Assembly (NCBI GenBank): GCA_937897645.1
Contig: CALCNV010000125.1
Coordinates: 1 to 63,499, forward strand
Length of the DNA: 63,499 bases
Direction of reading: 5' to 3'
Origin: an uncultured Lysobacteraceae bacterium
GTDB taxonomy: Bacteria > Pseudomonadota > Gammaproteobacteria > Xanthomonadales > Xanthomonadaceae
Part shown: piece by piece, positions 25,935 through 35,072 of the stretch
How positions within the stretch are numbered: position 1 is the first letter of the stretch
How the letters are laid out: each line of letters opens with the position of its first letter
Made by a program: the position numbers and the translations under genes
Notes under the pieces: generated by a model
Seen by the model: the letters and a program-made list of their open reading frames with translations, nothing else
The model's database searches: none
What the model was told of the DNA's origin: nothing

Positions 25935-26903
25935 ATGGACAAGATCGAACGCATCACCGCCCTGCACCGCATCCTCAAGGCCGCGCGTTACCCGGTCACG
26001 GTCAAGCGCCTGCAGGAAGAACTTGGATGTTCCCGCGCCACCGCCTACCGCGACCTGGCCTACCTGCGCGATGCGCTGATGGCCCCGGTGGAAGGCGATG
26101 GCGAAGCCGGCTTCCGCTATGCCGCAGGCGAGAGTGATCGCTTCGAACTGCCGGGCCTGTGGCTGAGTTCCGAAGAACTCCACGCCTTGCTCGCCGCGCA
26201 GCAATTGCTGATGCGCACCGGCGGCGGCGTGTTGTCCAGCGCACTTGCCCCGCTGCAGAAACGCATCGAAGGCTTGCTGAGCGACCACGCCGGCGTCGAC
26301 CACTGGCCGGTAGAGCGCGTGCGCGTCATCCCGCACCGCGGACGCAGGCTGGACGAAGCCAGCTTCCGCAGCGTCGCCTCGGCAGTGCTGGAACGCAAAC
26401 AGCTCACCTTCGAATACCGTGCACGCTCCACCGATGAACGCACGCGCCGCACCGTGTCGCCACAGCGCATCACCCACTACCGCGACAACTGGTACCTCGA
26501 CGCCTGGGACCACGAACGCGACGGCCTGCGCAGTTTCGCCGTCGACCGCGTCAGCAATGCGCGCGTGGTCGAAGAAGCGGCACGCGATTTGCCCGACGCG
26601 CAGCTCAACCAGCACCTGGCCTCCAGCTACGGGATTTTTTCCGGCGAGCCCAAGGGTTGGGCCACCATCGTGTTCAGCGCCAAGACCGCGCGCTGGGTGG
26701 CCGATGAACAATGGCATTCGAAGCAGGAAGGGCGTTTCCTTCCCGACGGGCGTTATGAGCTGAAAGTGCCGTACAGCGTGTCGCGCGAACTGCTGATGGA
26801 CATCCTGCACTATGGCGCCGATGCGGAAATCATCGAGCCGGCAGTATTGCGCGAACAGGCCAAGTCGTTGCTGGAGTTGGCGTTGAGCAATTACGAGCGC
26901 TGA
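25935..26903 (+). CDS. YafY-type HTH/WYL-domain transcriptional regulator
   Basis: A 322-residue regulator. The N-terminal winged helix ('RITALHRILKAARYPVTVKRL', here cut, and 'LGCSRATAYRDLAYLRD') is DeoR-like. The WYL domain spans about 140-225 and contains its name-giving motif in 'ITHYRDNWYLDAWDHERDGL'. A WCX-like C-terminal extension follows. WYL proteins sense nucleic-acid or nucleotide ligands and regulate DNA repair, defence or metabolism. No defence genes adjoin here. The only neighbour that might be its target is the divergent lipoprotein. Confidence 0.88.
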   Translation: MDKIERITALHRILKAARYPVTVKRLQEELGCSRATAYRDLAYLRDALMAPVEGDGEAGFRYAAGESDRFELPGLWLSSEELHALLAAQQLLMRTGGGVLSSALAPLQKRIEGLLSDHAGVDHWPVERVRVIPHRGRRLDEASFRSVASAVLERKQLTFEYRARSTDERTRRTVSPQRITHYRDNWYLDAWDHERDGLRSFAVDRVSNARVVEEAARDLPDAQLNQHLASSYGIFSGEPKGWATIVFSAKTARWVADEQWHSKQEGRFLPDGRYELKVPYSVSRELLMDILHYGADAEIIEPAVLREQAKSLLELALSNYER

Positions 26904-26908
26904 TGCTG

Positions 26909-27070
26909 TTCCTTCTCCCATCAGGAGAAGGTGCCCGAAGAGCCTGCCCCGTACTTGATACGGGGGCGGATGAGGGTACGGGTTATCGGAAGCCCGAAAA
27001 ATTGGCGGGGGTTGGAACTCCCCCTCCCTCATCCGTCGCTGCGCGCCACCTTCTCCCGGAGGGAGAAGGA
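26909..27070. repeat. Intergenic inverted repeat, CTTCTCCC type
   Basis: Arms 'CCTTCTCCCATCAGGAGAAGG' (in part) near 26909 and 'CACCTTCTCCCGGAGGGAG' near 27049 enclose about 110 bp without a gene. It lies between convergent genes (WYL regulator and lipocalin) and each arm can itself fold as a short hairpin, so it may terminate both. Confidence 0.5.
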
Positions 27071-27083
27071 AACCACGATACGG

Positions 27084-27659
27084 CTACGGTTTCTTGGGCG
27101 CGGCAAATCCCGGTTGCCCCACCTGCTCCTTCAACTGCGGTACGCGGACCAGTTTCCTGGTATCCACGCCGTGCCCGCCCATGCGCGTGGTCAGTTCGGC
27201 ATACAGTGCGTCGTCCAGGTCCGACGTGCGTGAAAACACCCACGCCAGGTCGCGGCCGGGGTAATCGATCAGCGCCCAGGAATAGTCTGGCGCCACTTCC
27301 AGGATGCGGAACTTGGTCGGGATGACGCCGAAGAACCACGTCGTCCAGCGCCGATTGCCCGTGTCCGGCTTGACGGTTGCACTCGAGTCCAAGGTCTTGA
27401 CCGGCTCTCCGAAACCGTCCTGGTACACGTAACGCACGCCGATTTTTCCATCGGGCCGCAGGGTGTATTCATCGCGGCTGGCCACGTGCCCGCGTTCGCC
27501 GAAGTACGGCACGTGGGCGATGACATGCCAGGGCCCCATGAAGCGGGGCAGGTCGATGGCGGCGGCATGCGTGGAGGTCATGGGCTGGGCCGTGGAAGAA
27601 AGGGAGGAAAACAGCAGCGCCGAAAGCAGCAGGGCGCGGGACGGGATGGGCAGGGACAT
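27084..27659 (-). CDS. Lipocalin family protein (Blc-like), exported
   Basis: ATG 27659, with GGAAG six bases upstream, gives 191 residues and a signal peptide ('SRALLLSALLFSSLSSTAQ'). The bacterial lipocalin signatures are 'IDLPRFMGPWHVIAHVPYF' (the G-x-W motif of strand A), 'GRDLAWVFSRT' and 'TTWFFGVIPTKFRILEVAPDY'. Blc lipocalins bind fatty acids or lysophospholipids at the outer membrane. Here no lipobox cysteine is seen, so the protein is probably soluble in the periplasm. The Lys/Pro tail 'GFAAPKKP' is unremarkable. Confidence 0.88.
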   Translation of the reverse strand: MSLPIPSRALLLSALLFSSLSSTAQPMTSTHAAAIDLPRFMGPWHVIAHVPYFGERGHVASRDEYTLRPDGKIGVRYVYQDGFGEPVKTLDSSATVKPDTGNRRWTTWFFGVIPTKFRILEVAPDYSWALIDYPGRDLAWVFSRTSDLDDALYAELTTRMGGHGVDTRKLVRVPQLKEQVGQPGFAAPKKP

Positions 27660-27790
27660 GCCGGGCTTCCAATACAGGACAACGCCCACCCTAATTGCGA
27701 ACGGGCGAAGAACATGTCAACGCGTTGGCAGGTCGCAGTCCGTGAGATGGGCGCGCGGCAGGCTGGCTTCCCATCCACGGAGCCGCCGTC

Positions 27791-28114
27791 ATGACCACCT
27801 TCGTCGCCCGCCCGCTTGCCGCCCCTGCCACTGATCCACGCCTGGAACGTGGCCTGCGCACCTTGATGATCGCCGGCCTGGCCGTGGTGCTGCTGTTGCC
27901 TGCGGCCCGCGGACACAGCGAGTGGCTGGGCTGGATGCCGCTGTGGCTGGTGGGCATGCCGTGCATGGCGTGGTGGTCGCTGCACCGCTTCCGGCTTCCA
28001 TCGCGTTCAGGAGCCGCGCGTGGATCAGCATCGACACCGCGCCGTCGCCGCGTGGGCGCACAGGCACGACGCAGGAAAACGACCGTGCCGCAACGGTTTC
28101 CACGCGCCGCCTGA
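27791..28114 (+). CDS. Small hypothetical membrane protein
   Basis: A 107-residue ORF with ATG 27791 eight bases after GGAG. It has two hydrophobic segments (about 24-41, 'TLMIAGLAVVLLLPAA', and 46-64, 'LGWMPLWLVGMPCMAWWS'), followed by a strongly basic Arg-rich tail. No family was recognised. The small size and the low-complexity tail leave some doubt about the exact C-terminus, but the membrane segments and ribosome site support a real gene. It precedes the prolyl oligopeptidase by 69 bp. Confidence 0.55.
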   Translation: MTTFVARPLAAPATDPRLERGLRTLMIAGLAVVLLLPAARGHSEWLGWMPLWLVGMPCMAWWSLHRFRLPSRSGAARGSASTPRRRRVGAQARRRKTTVPQRFPRAA

Positions 28115-28183
28115 CCTTCGGCAGGGGAGTGGTTTTTCCAGCTGTGCTAGCGTGATGGGTCATGTTCGCAGCCCGAGTGATCC

Positions 28184-30310
28184 ATGCCCAGACTTGTACA
28201 CGCCTGCCAGGCCATTGCCCTGGCCGCAGGCCTAGCCGCCGTCGCCGGCAACACCCTTGCCGAGGAAACCACCCCCGTGACCGATGACACCCATGCCTGG
28301 CTGGAAGACGTCACCGGTGAAAAGCAGTTGCAATGGGTACGGACGCAGAACGCGAAGGCGGAAGCCGAGATCGCCGCCACGCCTGATTTCAAGCAACTGG
28401 AATCGCGCATCCTGAAGATGCTGGATTCGGACGCCAAGATTCCCTACGTCGAAAAAATTGGCGACCACTACTACAACTTCTGGAAGGACAGCGGCAATGC
28501 ACGCGGCGTGTGGCGTCGTACCACCCTGGAGGAGTTCCGCAAGCCGGCTCCGGCATGGGACACCATCATCGACCTGGATGCGCTGAACAAAGCCGAGAAC
28601 GAGAACTGGGTCTGGCACGGCGCCAACTGCCTGCGGCCGACGTACACGCGCTGCCTGGTGTCGCTGTCACGCGGTGGTGCAGATGCCGACGTGACCCGCG
28701 AGTTCGATGTCGACACCCGGCAATGGGTCAAGGACGGTTTCTTCCGCGCCGAAGCCAAGGGTGCGCTGGGCTGGAAGGATGCCGACACGGTGTACGTGTT
28801 CACCGATTTCGGCCCGGGATCGATGACCCCGTCCGGCTATCCGCGCATCGTCAAGGAATGGAAGCGTGGCACGCCGCTCGGTGCTGCCCGCGTGGTGTAT
28901 GAAGGCACCAACGAAGACATGTATATCGCGGCGTATCACGACGACACGCCGGGTTTCGAGCGCGACTTCGTCAGCCGTACGATTGCGTTCTACAACGATG
29001 AGCTGTACCTGCGCGCCGCGGACGGCACGCTGGCGAAGATCGACGTACCCAACTCGGTCAACAAGGGCGTGGTGCGCGAATGGCTGACGCTGGAATTGCG
29101 CGAACCGTGGAAAGTGGGTGGCAAGACCTACAAGGCCGGCTCGCTGCTGGTGACGAGATTCGACGATTTCATGGCCGGGAAGCGTGACTTCGACGTGCTG
29201 TTCGAGCCGACCGATTCCACGTCGCTTGCCGGCGCGACCTGGACGAAGAACCACGTCGTGCTCAACGTGATGGATGACGTCAAGAACAAACTCACGGTAC
29301 TGACCCATGGTCCATCCGGCTGGACGCGCACGCCGATGCCGATCGGCTCGCTGGAATTCGGTACCACCAGCGTCGGTGCCGTGGATGCGGACGAAAGCGA
29401 TGCGGTGTGGTTGACCGTCACCGACTACCTGACGCCGACCACGTTGTTGCTGGCCGAAGCCGGCGGTCCGCCGGATTCCGTGGAAGTGCTGAAGACCATG
29501 CCGGCCTTCTTCGACAGCAGCAAGCATGTGGTCGAGCAGCACTTCGCCACATCCAAGGACGGCACCAAGGTTCCGTATTTCCTGGTGCGCGCCAAGGACG
29601 TCAAACTCGATGGCAGCAACCCGACCCTGCTGTATGGCTACGGCGGTTTCGAGGTGTCGATGACGCCGGGATACTCCGGCGGCGTGGGCATGGGCTGGCT
29701 GGAAAAGGGCGGCGTGTATGCCGTCGCCAATATCCGTGGCGGTGGCGAATACGGCCCGCGCTGGCACCAGGCGGCGCTGAAGCAGAACCGGCACAAGGCC
29801 TATGAAGACTTCGCGGCGGTCGCGCAGGACATGATCACGCGCGGCATCACGTCGCCGAAGCACCTGGGCATCCAGGGCGGCAGCAACGGCGGCCTGCTCA
29901 CCGGCAATATGCTGGTGCAGTACCCGGAGCTGTTCGGCGCGGTGGTGGTGCAGGTTCCGCTGTTGGACATGAAGCGCTACAACCACCTGCTGGCCGGTGC
30001 GTCGTGGATGGCCGAATACGGCAATCCCGACAAACCCGAAGAGTGGGCCTTCATCCGGAAATTCTCGCCGTACCACCTGTTCGATCCGGCCAAGACCTAC
30101 CCGCCGACGCTGTTCATGACCTCCACGCGCGATGACCGCGTGCATCCGGCGCATGCGCGCAAGATGATGGCCAAGATGCTGGAGGCCGGCAAAGACGTGC
30201 GCTATTACGAGAACATCGAAGGCGGCCACGGCGGTGCCGCCAACAATGCGCAGCAGGCGCATATGAATGCAATGGCGTATACGTTCCTGTGGCAGCAGTT
30301 GGCTAAGTAG
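28184..30310 (+). CDS. Exported prolyl oligopeptidase family protein (S9A)
   Basis: A 708-residue S9A enzyme with a signal peptide, an N-terminal beta propeller ('DDTHAWLEDVTGEKQLQWVR' opens the family domain) and a C-terminal hydrolase domain. The nucleophile is S567 in 'GGSNGG', the acid lies in 'TRDDRVHP' near 650 and H682 sits in 'GGHGG'. 'YGYGGFEVSMTPGYS' and 'NIRGGGEYGPRWH' are the conserved S9A segments. It cuts short peptides, classically after proline, in the periplasm. It is followed 268 bp later by an oligopeptidase B-like gene in the same direction. The two are different subfamilies, not tandem duplicates. Confidence 0.92.
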   Translation: MPRLVHACQAIALAAGLAAVAGNTLAEETTPVTDDTHAWLEDVTGEKQLQWVRTQNAKAEAEIAATPDFKQLESRILKMLDSDAKIPYVEKIGDHYYNFWKDSGNARGVWRRTTLEEFRKPAPAWDTIIDLDALNKAENENWVWHGANCLRPTYTRCLVSLSRGGADADVTREFDVDTRQWVKDGFFRAEAKGALGWKDADTVYVFTDFGPGSMTPSGYPRIVKEWKRGTPLGAARVVYEGTNEDMYIAAYHDDTPGFERDFVSRTIAFYNDELYLRAADGTLAKIDVPNSVNKGVVREWLTLELREPWKVGGKTYKAGSLLVTRFDDFMAGKRDFDVLFEPTDSTSLAGATWTKNHVVLNVMDDVKNKLTVLTHGPSGWTRTPMPIGSLEFGTTSVGAVDADESDAVWLTVTDYLTPTTLLLAEAGGPPDSVEVLKTMPAFFDSSKHVVEQHFATSKDGTKVPYFLVRAKDVKLDGSNPTLLYGYGGFEVSMTPGYSGGVGMGWLEKGGVYAVANIRGGGEYGPRWHQAALKQNRHKAYEDFAAVAQDMITRGITSPKHLGIQGGSNGGLLTGNMLVQYPELFGAVVVQVPLLDMKRYNHLLAGASWMAEYGNPDKPEEWAFIRKFSPYHLFDPAKTYPPTLFMTSTRDDRVHPAHARKMMAKMLEAGKDVRYYENIEGGHGGAANNAQQAHMNAMAYTFLWQQLAK

Positions 30311-30421
30311 TTTCCGACGAGGTTGTCGGTGACTTCGTCGTGACTATCCTCGTCATTGCAATCCATATCGCCATCGCAACCAGTATTGTCATCACAGCCC
30401 ATCTAGTCGTCGCACCCGTAT

Positions 30422-30529
30422 CGTCATCCCAGCGAACGCTGGGACCCATCTTGACTTGGCTTTGGGCCTTGTTGCTGATGGAGAGCAACGGCAAGATCAA
30501 AATGGGTCCCAGCGTTCGCTGGGATGACG
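30422..30529. repeat. REP-like inverted repeat, family E
   Basis: Left arm 'CGTCATCCCAGCGAACGCTG' and right arm 'CAGCGTTCGCTGGGATGACG' are perfect reverse complements, extended by related 'GGGACCCATCTTGA'/'TCAAAATGGGTCCC' sequence. Two small hairpins in opposite orientation are separated by about 45 bp. The 268-bp gap between the two oligopeptidase genes otherwise shows only low-complexity sequence. Confidence 0.75.
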
Positions 30530-30578
30530 TTACGAGTATTGCTGTATTACAGAACACACCGCACGAACGGACTCTTGA

Positions 30579-32726
30579 ATGCAAACACCTTCTTCTTTAC
30601 TCGCGACTATCCTCCTCATGACCACGCCCTTCAGCTCCGCCCTCGCCATGGATGCCACGCCGCCTGATGCCGCCAGGAAGCCGCATGAAGTGAAGGCGCC
30701 CTTCGGCGCGACGCGCAATGACGATTATTACTGGCTGCGCGACGACGAGCGCGAAGACAAGGAGGTGCTGGCTTACCTCAACGCGGAAAACGCGTATACC
30801 GACGCCGTGCTCGCGCCGACCAAGCCGTTGCAGGAGAAGCTCTATGGCGAAATCGTCGGCCGCATCAAGCAGGACGACGCCAGCGTGCCGTATCGCGAGC
30901 GTGGCTACTGGTACTACACACGTTTCGAGGCCGGCAAGGACTACCCCATCAAGGCGCGCCGCAAGGGGAGCATGGACGCGCCCGAGGAAATCCTGCTGAA
31001 CGTCAACGCGATGGCGGAAGGCAAGGGCTACTTCAACGTGGGCGACGCGCAGGTCAGCCAGGACAACACGCTGCTCGCCTGGGCCGACGACGACGTGGGC
31101 CGTCGCCAGTATGTGATCCGCTTCAAGGACATCGCGACCGGTGAACAGCTTGCCGACACCATCACCAACGCCTCGCCCAACCTGGTATGGGCCGACGATA
31201 ACAAGACGCTGTTCTATGTCGAAACGGATCCGGAAACGCTGTTGACGGTGCGGGTGAAGTCGCACGTGATCGGCACGCCCGCCACCGATGACGTGCTGGT
31301 GTATGAAGAGGAAGACGACAGCTTCTACATGGGCATCGGCCGCAGTCGCGATGACACCTTCATCTGCATCAGCGTCGAAAGCACCGTGTCTTCCGAGCAG
31401 CGCTGCACGCCAGCTGATCGTCCGGGCGCATTCACCGTGCTCGCGCCGCGCGAACGTGACGTGGAATACAGCGCCGATCATCTTGATGGTCGCTGGGTGA
31501 TCCGTACCAACGCGCCCGGTGCGGATGGCAAGCCGGCGAAGAACTTCAAGGTCGTCACCGCACCCAGTGATGCCACCTCGCGCACGCAGTGGACGGATTG
31601 GGTGGCGCACAGCGATGACGTTTATATCGAAGGTTTCGAGCTGTTCGACGGGTTCACCGCCATCAGCGAACGTTCGCAAGGACTGGAACGCCTGCGCCTG
31701 CTGCGCAATGGCGGAAAAGAGGAGTACGTGAAGGCCGACGAGCCCGCGTATTCCATGGGCCTGGACGTGAATTCGGAACACGACACGCCGTGGCTGCGTT
31801 ACAGCTACACGTCCATGACCACGCCGGCGACCACCTACGAACTGAATGTCGAAACCGGTGAGCGTCGGCAGTTGAAGCAGCAGCCCGTGATCGGCTACGA
31901 CAGCAGCCAGTACAGCACGGAGCGGGTGTGGGTCGAAGCGCGTGATGGCACCCGGGTGCCGGTGTCGCTGGTCTACAAGAAGGGTTTCGAGAAGAACGGC
32001 ACCGGTGCGCTGTTCCAGTACGCCTACGGCAGCTACGGCCTGTCGATGGATCCCGGCTTCAATTCCGCGGCGGTCAGCCTGCTGGATCGTGGCGTGGTGT
32101 ATGCCATCGCCCATATCCGCGGTGGCCAGGAAATGGGTCGCGACTGGTACGACCATGGCAAGCTGTTGAACAAGAAGAATACCTTCACCGATTTCATCGA
32201 CGTGACCGAAGCGCTGGTGAAGCAGGGCTATGCCGCGCCTGATCGCGTGGCGGCCTCCGGCGGCAGCGCGGGTGGTTTGCTGATGGGCGCCATCGCCAAC
32301 ATGGCGCCGGAAAAATACCGCGCCATCGTGTCGCAGGTGCCGTTCGTGGACGTGGTCACGACCATGCTCGACCCGAGCATTCCCTTGACCACCAACGAAT
32401 ACGACGAGTGGGGCAATCCGGAAGAGAAGCGGTTCTACGACTACATGCTGACCTATTCGCCCTACGACAACCTCAAGCCGCAGGCGTATCCGGCGATCTT
32501 CGTCGGCACCGGACTGTGGGATTCGCAGGTGCAGTACTGGGAACCGGCGAAGTACGTGGCCAAGCTGCGCGACGTCAACACCGGCACGTTGCCGCTGGTG
32601 TTCCGCACCAACATGGAAGCCGGCCACGGCGGCAAGTCCGGACGCTTCCAGCGCTACCGCGAAACCGCCGAGTACTACGCGTTCGTGCTGGACCAGCTGG
32701 GCGTGGCCGAACCCGCAACCAAGTAG
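30579..32726 (+). CDS. ptrB: Oligopeptidase B-like S9A serine peptidase, exported
   Basis: A 715-residue enzyme with an N-terminal signal-like segment ending near 'SSALAMDA', then the domain opening 'DDYYWLRDDEREDKEVLAYL' of oligopeptidase B. The triad is S563 ('GGSAGG'), D648 ('GTGLWDSQV') and H683 ('EAGHGG'). Conserved 'YGSYGLSMDPGFNS' and 'AHIRGGQEMGRDWYDHG' match the family. Oligopeptidase B cleaves after Arg or Lys in peptides up to about 30 residues. It is usually cytoplasmic, so the export signal is a point of difference shared by related genera. The symbol is given by family similarity. Confidence 0.9.
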   Translation: MQTPSSLLATILLMTTPFSSALAMDATPPDAARKPHEVKAPFGATRNDDYYWLRDDEREDKEVLAYLNAENAYTDAVLAPTKPLQEKLYGEIVGRIKQDDASVPYRERGYWYYTRFEAGKDYPIKARRKGSMDAPEEILLNVNAMAEGKGYFNVGDAQVSQDNTLLAWADDDVGRRQYVIRFKDIATGEQLADTITNASPNLVWADDNKTLFYVETDPETLLTVRVKSHVIGTPATDDVLVYEEEDDSFYMGIGRSRDDTFICISVESTVSSEQRCTPADRPGAFTVLAPRERDVEYSADHLDGRWVIRTNAPGADGKPAKNFKVVTAPSDATSRTQWTDWVAHSDDVYIEGFELFDGFTAISERSQGLERLRLLRNGGKEEYVKADEPAYSMGLDVNSEHDTPWLRYSYTSMTTPATTYELNVETGERRQLKQQPVIGYDSSQYSTERVWVEARDGTRVPVSLVYKKGFEKNGTGALFQYAYGSYGLSMDPGFNSAAVSLLDRGVVYAIAHIRGGQEMGRDWYDHGKLLNKKNTFTDFIDVTEALVKQGYAAPDRVAASGGSAGGLLMGAIANMAPEKYRAIVSQVPFVDVVTTMLDPSIPLTTNEYDEWGNPEEKRFYDYMLTYSPYDNLKPQAYPAIFVGTGLWDSQVQYWEPAKYVAKLRDVNTGTLPLVFRTNMEAGHGGKSGRFQRYRETAEYYAFVLDQLGVAEPATK

Positions 32727-32735
32727 CCACCACCG

Positions 32736-32814
32736 GTAGGAGCGCCCCATGGGCGCGAGCCCTTGAATGATCACACGCGAAGATCAAGAGCTCGCGTCCA
32801 TGGGGCGCTCCTAC
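32736..32814. repeat. Repeat family A, copy 1
   Basis: Arms 'GTAGGAGCGCCCCATGGGCG' (32736) and 'CATGGGGCGCTCCTAC' (ending 32814) are inverted around a 29-bp spacer. The right arm has one mismatch (GCGTCC). This is one of six copies in the window. The GTAG/CTAC tips are typical of REP sequences. Confidence 0.85.
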
Positions 32815-32835
32815 CCGGTTGGTTATCATGCCGGC

Positions 32836-33228
32836 ATGGCTGATCACTCGCGCTTCCGCTGGGCATGGTGGCTGCTGGCCTATGCAAGCCTGGGCCTCGG
32901 CATCGTGGGTCTTTTCCTGCCACTGCTGCCGACCACGCCCTTCCTCCTGCTGGCGGCCTATGCCGCATCACGCGGTTCCCAGCGGCTGCATCTCCAATTG
33001 CTGCAGCATCCACGGTTCGGTCCGGTGATCCGCGACTGGCAGGCACACGGCACCGTGTCACGGCGCACGAAATGGTCGGCCACCTTCGCCATGCTGGTGT
33101 GCGCGCTGGTGTTGCTGTTGGTCATGTTCGCCACCGGCCCCCATGCGTGGTGGAGGCTGGCCCTGCCCGTCGCCTGCATGGCGATGGTGTCGGCATGGCT
33201 GTGGTTGCGGCCCGAGCCGGGCGCGTAG
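32836..33228 (+). CDS. DUF454 (YbaN-like) inner-membrane protein
   Basis: ATG 32836 gives 130 residues. The upstream part of the frame is repeat DNA. The protein shows 'GLFLPLLPTTPFLLLAAYAA' near residue 25, the DUF454 hallmark (G-x-x-LP-LPTTPF), followed by 'ASRGSQRLHLQLLQHPRFGP' and two or three further hydrophobic helices. The family is a small membrane protein of unknown function, found widely in Proteobacteria. It stands alone between a repeat and lptM. Confidence 0.88.
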   Translation: MADHSRFRWAWWLLAYASLGLGIVGLFLPLLPTTPFLLLAAYAASRGSQRLHLQLLQHPRFGPVIRDWQAHGTVSRRTKWSATFAMLVCALVLLLVMFATGPHAWWRLALPVACMAMVSAWLWLRPEPGA

Positions 33229-33294
33229 ATCCGCTCGGATTCCACGACCGCGGAAGCGATGCCCATTCATGCCCATCTGGCTATACTCCGGCCC

Positions 33295-33531
33295 ATGAAT
33301 ACACTTGCCCGCATTGCATTGACCGCCCTCGTCTTCGCCACCCTCACTGCCTGCGGCGCCAAGGGCCCGCTGGTATTGCCGGAGAAGGCGGAGCCGGTGG
33401 AAGTACCCGCCGAAGACGTTGGCGTCGATACCGACACAGAGGCCACGCCCGAGGATGCCGAAGAGCAAACCGGGGACGCCGTGGACACCCCTGTCGTCGT
33501 GCCAGCCGTCAAGCCTGACGGGAATGGCTGA
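33295..33531 (+). CDS. lptM: LPS translocon maturation lipoprotein LptM (YifL family)
   Basis: A 78-residue lipoprotein from ATG 33295. The lipobox 'LTAC' is followed directly by 'GAKGPLVLPEK', the C-G-x-K-G-P-L-x-x-P motif that defines LptM/YifL. LptM helps the LptD-LptE complex mature in the outer membrane by mimicking LPS. The C-terminal half is an acidic Glu/Asp/Val tail of low complexity. The stop overlaps the dapF start by 8 bp, and lptM-dapF linkage is also seen in E. coli, which supports the call. Confidence 0.88.
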   Translation: MNTLARIALTALVFATLTACGAKGPLVLPEKAEPVEVPAEDVGVDTDTEATPEDAEEQTGDAVDTPVVVPAVKPDGNG

Positions 33532-34384
33532 CACACCGGCGACCGCTGCCCCCGTGCTGCGTTTTTCCAAGATGCATGGAGCGGGCAATGACTTCGTGGT
33601 CATCGACCTGCGCGACGGCACGCCTGCACCCGATGCGGCAATGGCCGAACGGCTGGCGGACCGCCATTTCGGCGTGGGCTGCGACCAGATACTGACTATC
33701 GAGTCGCCGCGCAGCGCCACCGCCGTGGCGTCCTACCGTATCTGGAATGCGGACGGCTCCAACTCCGAACAATGCGGCAACGGTGCACGTTGCGTCGCGG
33801 CGTGGCTGGCGCGTGATGGCGTGGCACAAGGCGCGCATTTCCGCGTGGACAGCCCGTTGGCCACGCACGCAGTCGAACGGTTGGACGGCGGTCGCTACGC
33901 CATCGCCATGGGCGTGCCGAAATTCGATCCTGCCGAGGTGCCGCTCGCGGGGTTTCCAGCGATGCAGGAACGTTATCTGATCGCAGTGGAGGGTGAGGTC
34001 GTCGAGCTCGGCGCAGTCTCCATGGGCAATCCGCATGCGGTGCTCGTGGTGGACGATGTCGATGCCGCCCCCGTCCTTGCGCTGGGGCCTGCATTGCAGG
34101 TCAGTGATGCGTTCCCGGAGTCCGCCAACATCGGATTCGCACAGATCGTGGCGCGTGATCGCATCCGCCTGCGCGTGTATGAGCGCGGCGTGGGCGAAAC
34201 CCTGGCCTGCGGCAGCGGTGCGTGTGCCGCCGCCGCGGTGTTGATACGGCGCGGCGTGGTGGATCGCAGCGTCACCATCGAACTGCCTGGTGGTGATTTG
34301 CATATCCGCTGGTCTGATGACGGCGCCGAGGTCATCATGTCCGGACCGGCAGCATTCGTATTCGAAGGGGAGTGGGACGCATGA
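33524..34384 (+). CDS. dapF: Diaminopimelate epimerase
   Basis: A 286-residue enzyme that converts LL- to meso-diaminopimelate, for lysine and peptidoglycan. The two catalytic cysteines are present: C84 in 'NSEQCGNGARC' and C229 in 'ETLACGSGACAAA'. The N-terminal 'FSKMHGAGNDFVVID' and 'GCDQILTIE' are family signatures. ATG 33524 overlaps lptM. The 3' end overlaps the DUF484 gene by 4 bp, so the trio is one operon. It is PLP-independent and cytoplasmic. Confidence 0.97.
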   Translation: MADTPATAAPVLRFSKMHGAGNDFVVIDLRDGTPAPDAAMAERLADRHFGVGCDQILTIESPRSATAVASYRIWNADGSNSEQCGNGARCVAAWLARDGVAQGAHFRVDSPLATHAVERLDGGRYAIAMGVPKFDPAEVPLAGFPAMQERYLIAVEGEVVELGAVSMGNPHAVLVVDDVDAAPVLALGPALQVSDAFPESANIGFAQIVARDRIRLRVYERGVGETLACGSGACAAAAVLIRRGVVDRSVTIELPGGDLHIRWSDDGAEVIMSGPAAFVFEGEWDA

Positions 34385-35055
34385 GCGAGACGCAAGAAAA
34401 GCTGGGTGCACATGAAATCGCGGCGTGGCTGCGCCGGCATCCAACCTTCCTGAAGCAATTCCCGGACCTGGCGCTCACCCTGGTGGTGCCGCGCGAGGAA
34501 GGTCCCACCGCCTCGCTGGCCAGCTACCAGCTGGACGTGTTGCGCGACAAGAATCGCGAGCTGTCCAAGCGGCTCAACGACCTGTTCGCCAATGCGCAGG
34601 AAAACGAGCGCCTTGCCGTGCGAACCCACCAGTTGACCTTGTCGCTGTTGAAGCAGGGCAACGCACAGGACAGCTTGCGCGCGATGGCGGCGTCGCTGGC
34701 CGAGGATTTCAACGGCGACCTGGTGCGCATCGTCCTGTTCCAGCCGGTGGCCGGGTTGGAGGACACGGAGTGGCTGCAAGTGGTCGCGGAAAACAGCACC
34801 CACCTCAACACCTTCCGCGATTGCCTGAAGGAGGGCGAGCCGATCTGTGGTCGCCTGCAACCGGAGAAGACTGCATTGCTTTACGGACCACGCGCCGAGG
34901 AAGTGCAGTCGTCGGCGCTCTTGCCGCTGCCAGGCATCGGCCTTGTCGCCGTGGGCAGCCGTGACGGAAACCGTTTCTACCCCGGCATGGGCACGCTGTT
35001 CCTGCGCATGATGGGCGAGGCGCTGGCGGCGGCGTTGAAGCGGTATGGTGATTGA
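34381..35055 (+). CDS. DUF484 family protein
   Basis: A 224-residue cytoplasmic protein, ATG overlapping the dapF stop (ATGA). The opening 'EIAAWLRRHPTFLKQFPDL' is the conserved DUF484 N-terminus; a coiled-coil-like segment ('LRDKNRELSKRLNDLFANAQ') and a GAF-like domain with 'RFYPGMGTLFLRMMGEALA' follow. The family sits between dapF and xerC in many gammaproteobacteria (yigA in E. coli). A GAF-type sensory role has been proposed, but function is not established. Confidence 0.92.
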   Translation: MSETQEKLGAHEIAAWLRRHPTFLKQFPDLALTLVVPREEGPTASLASYQLDVLRDKNRELSKRLNDLFANAQENERLAVRTHQLTLSLLKQGNAQDSLRAMAASLAEDFNGDLVRIVLFQPVAGLEDTEWLQVVAENSTHLNTFRDCLKEGEPICGRLQPEKTALLYGPRAEEVQSSALLPLPGIGLVAVGSRDGNRFYPGMGTLFLRMMGEALAAALKRYGD

Positions 35056-35072
35056 CCGCAATTTTCTTTATT

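Noticed and set aside
28184..32726. Recent tandem duplication of two S9 peptidases
   Set aside because: They belong to different subfamilies (prolyl oligopeptidase-like versus oligopeptidase B-like) and differ throughout the propeller and around the active site.
30597..32774. 725-residue minus-strand open frame over the oligopeptidase B-like gene
   Set aside because: Antisense shadow of a well-supported S9 peptidase; low-complexity composition.
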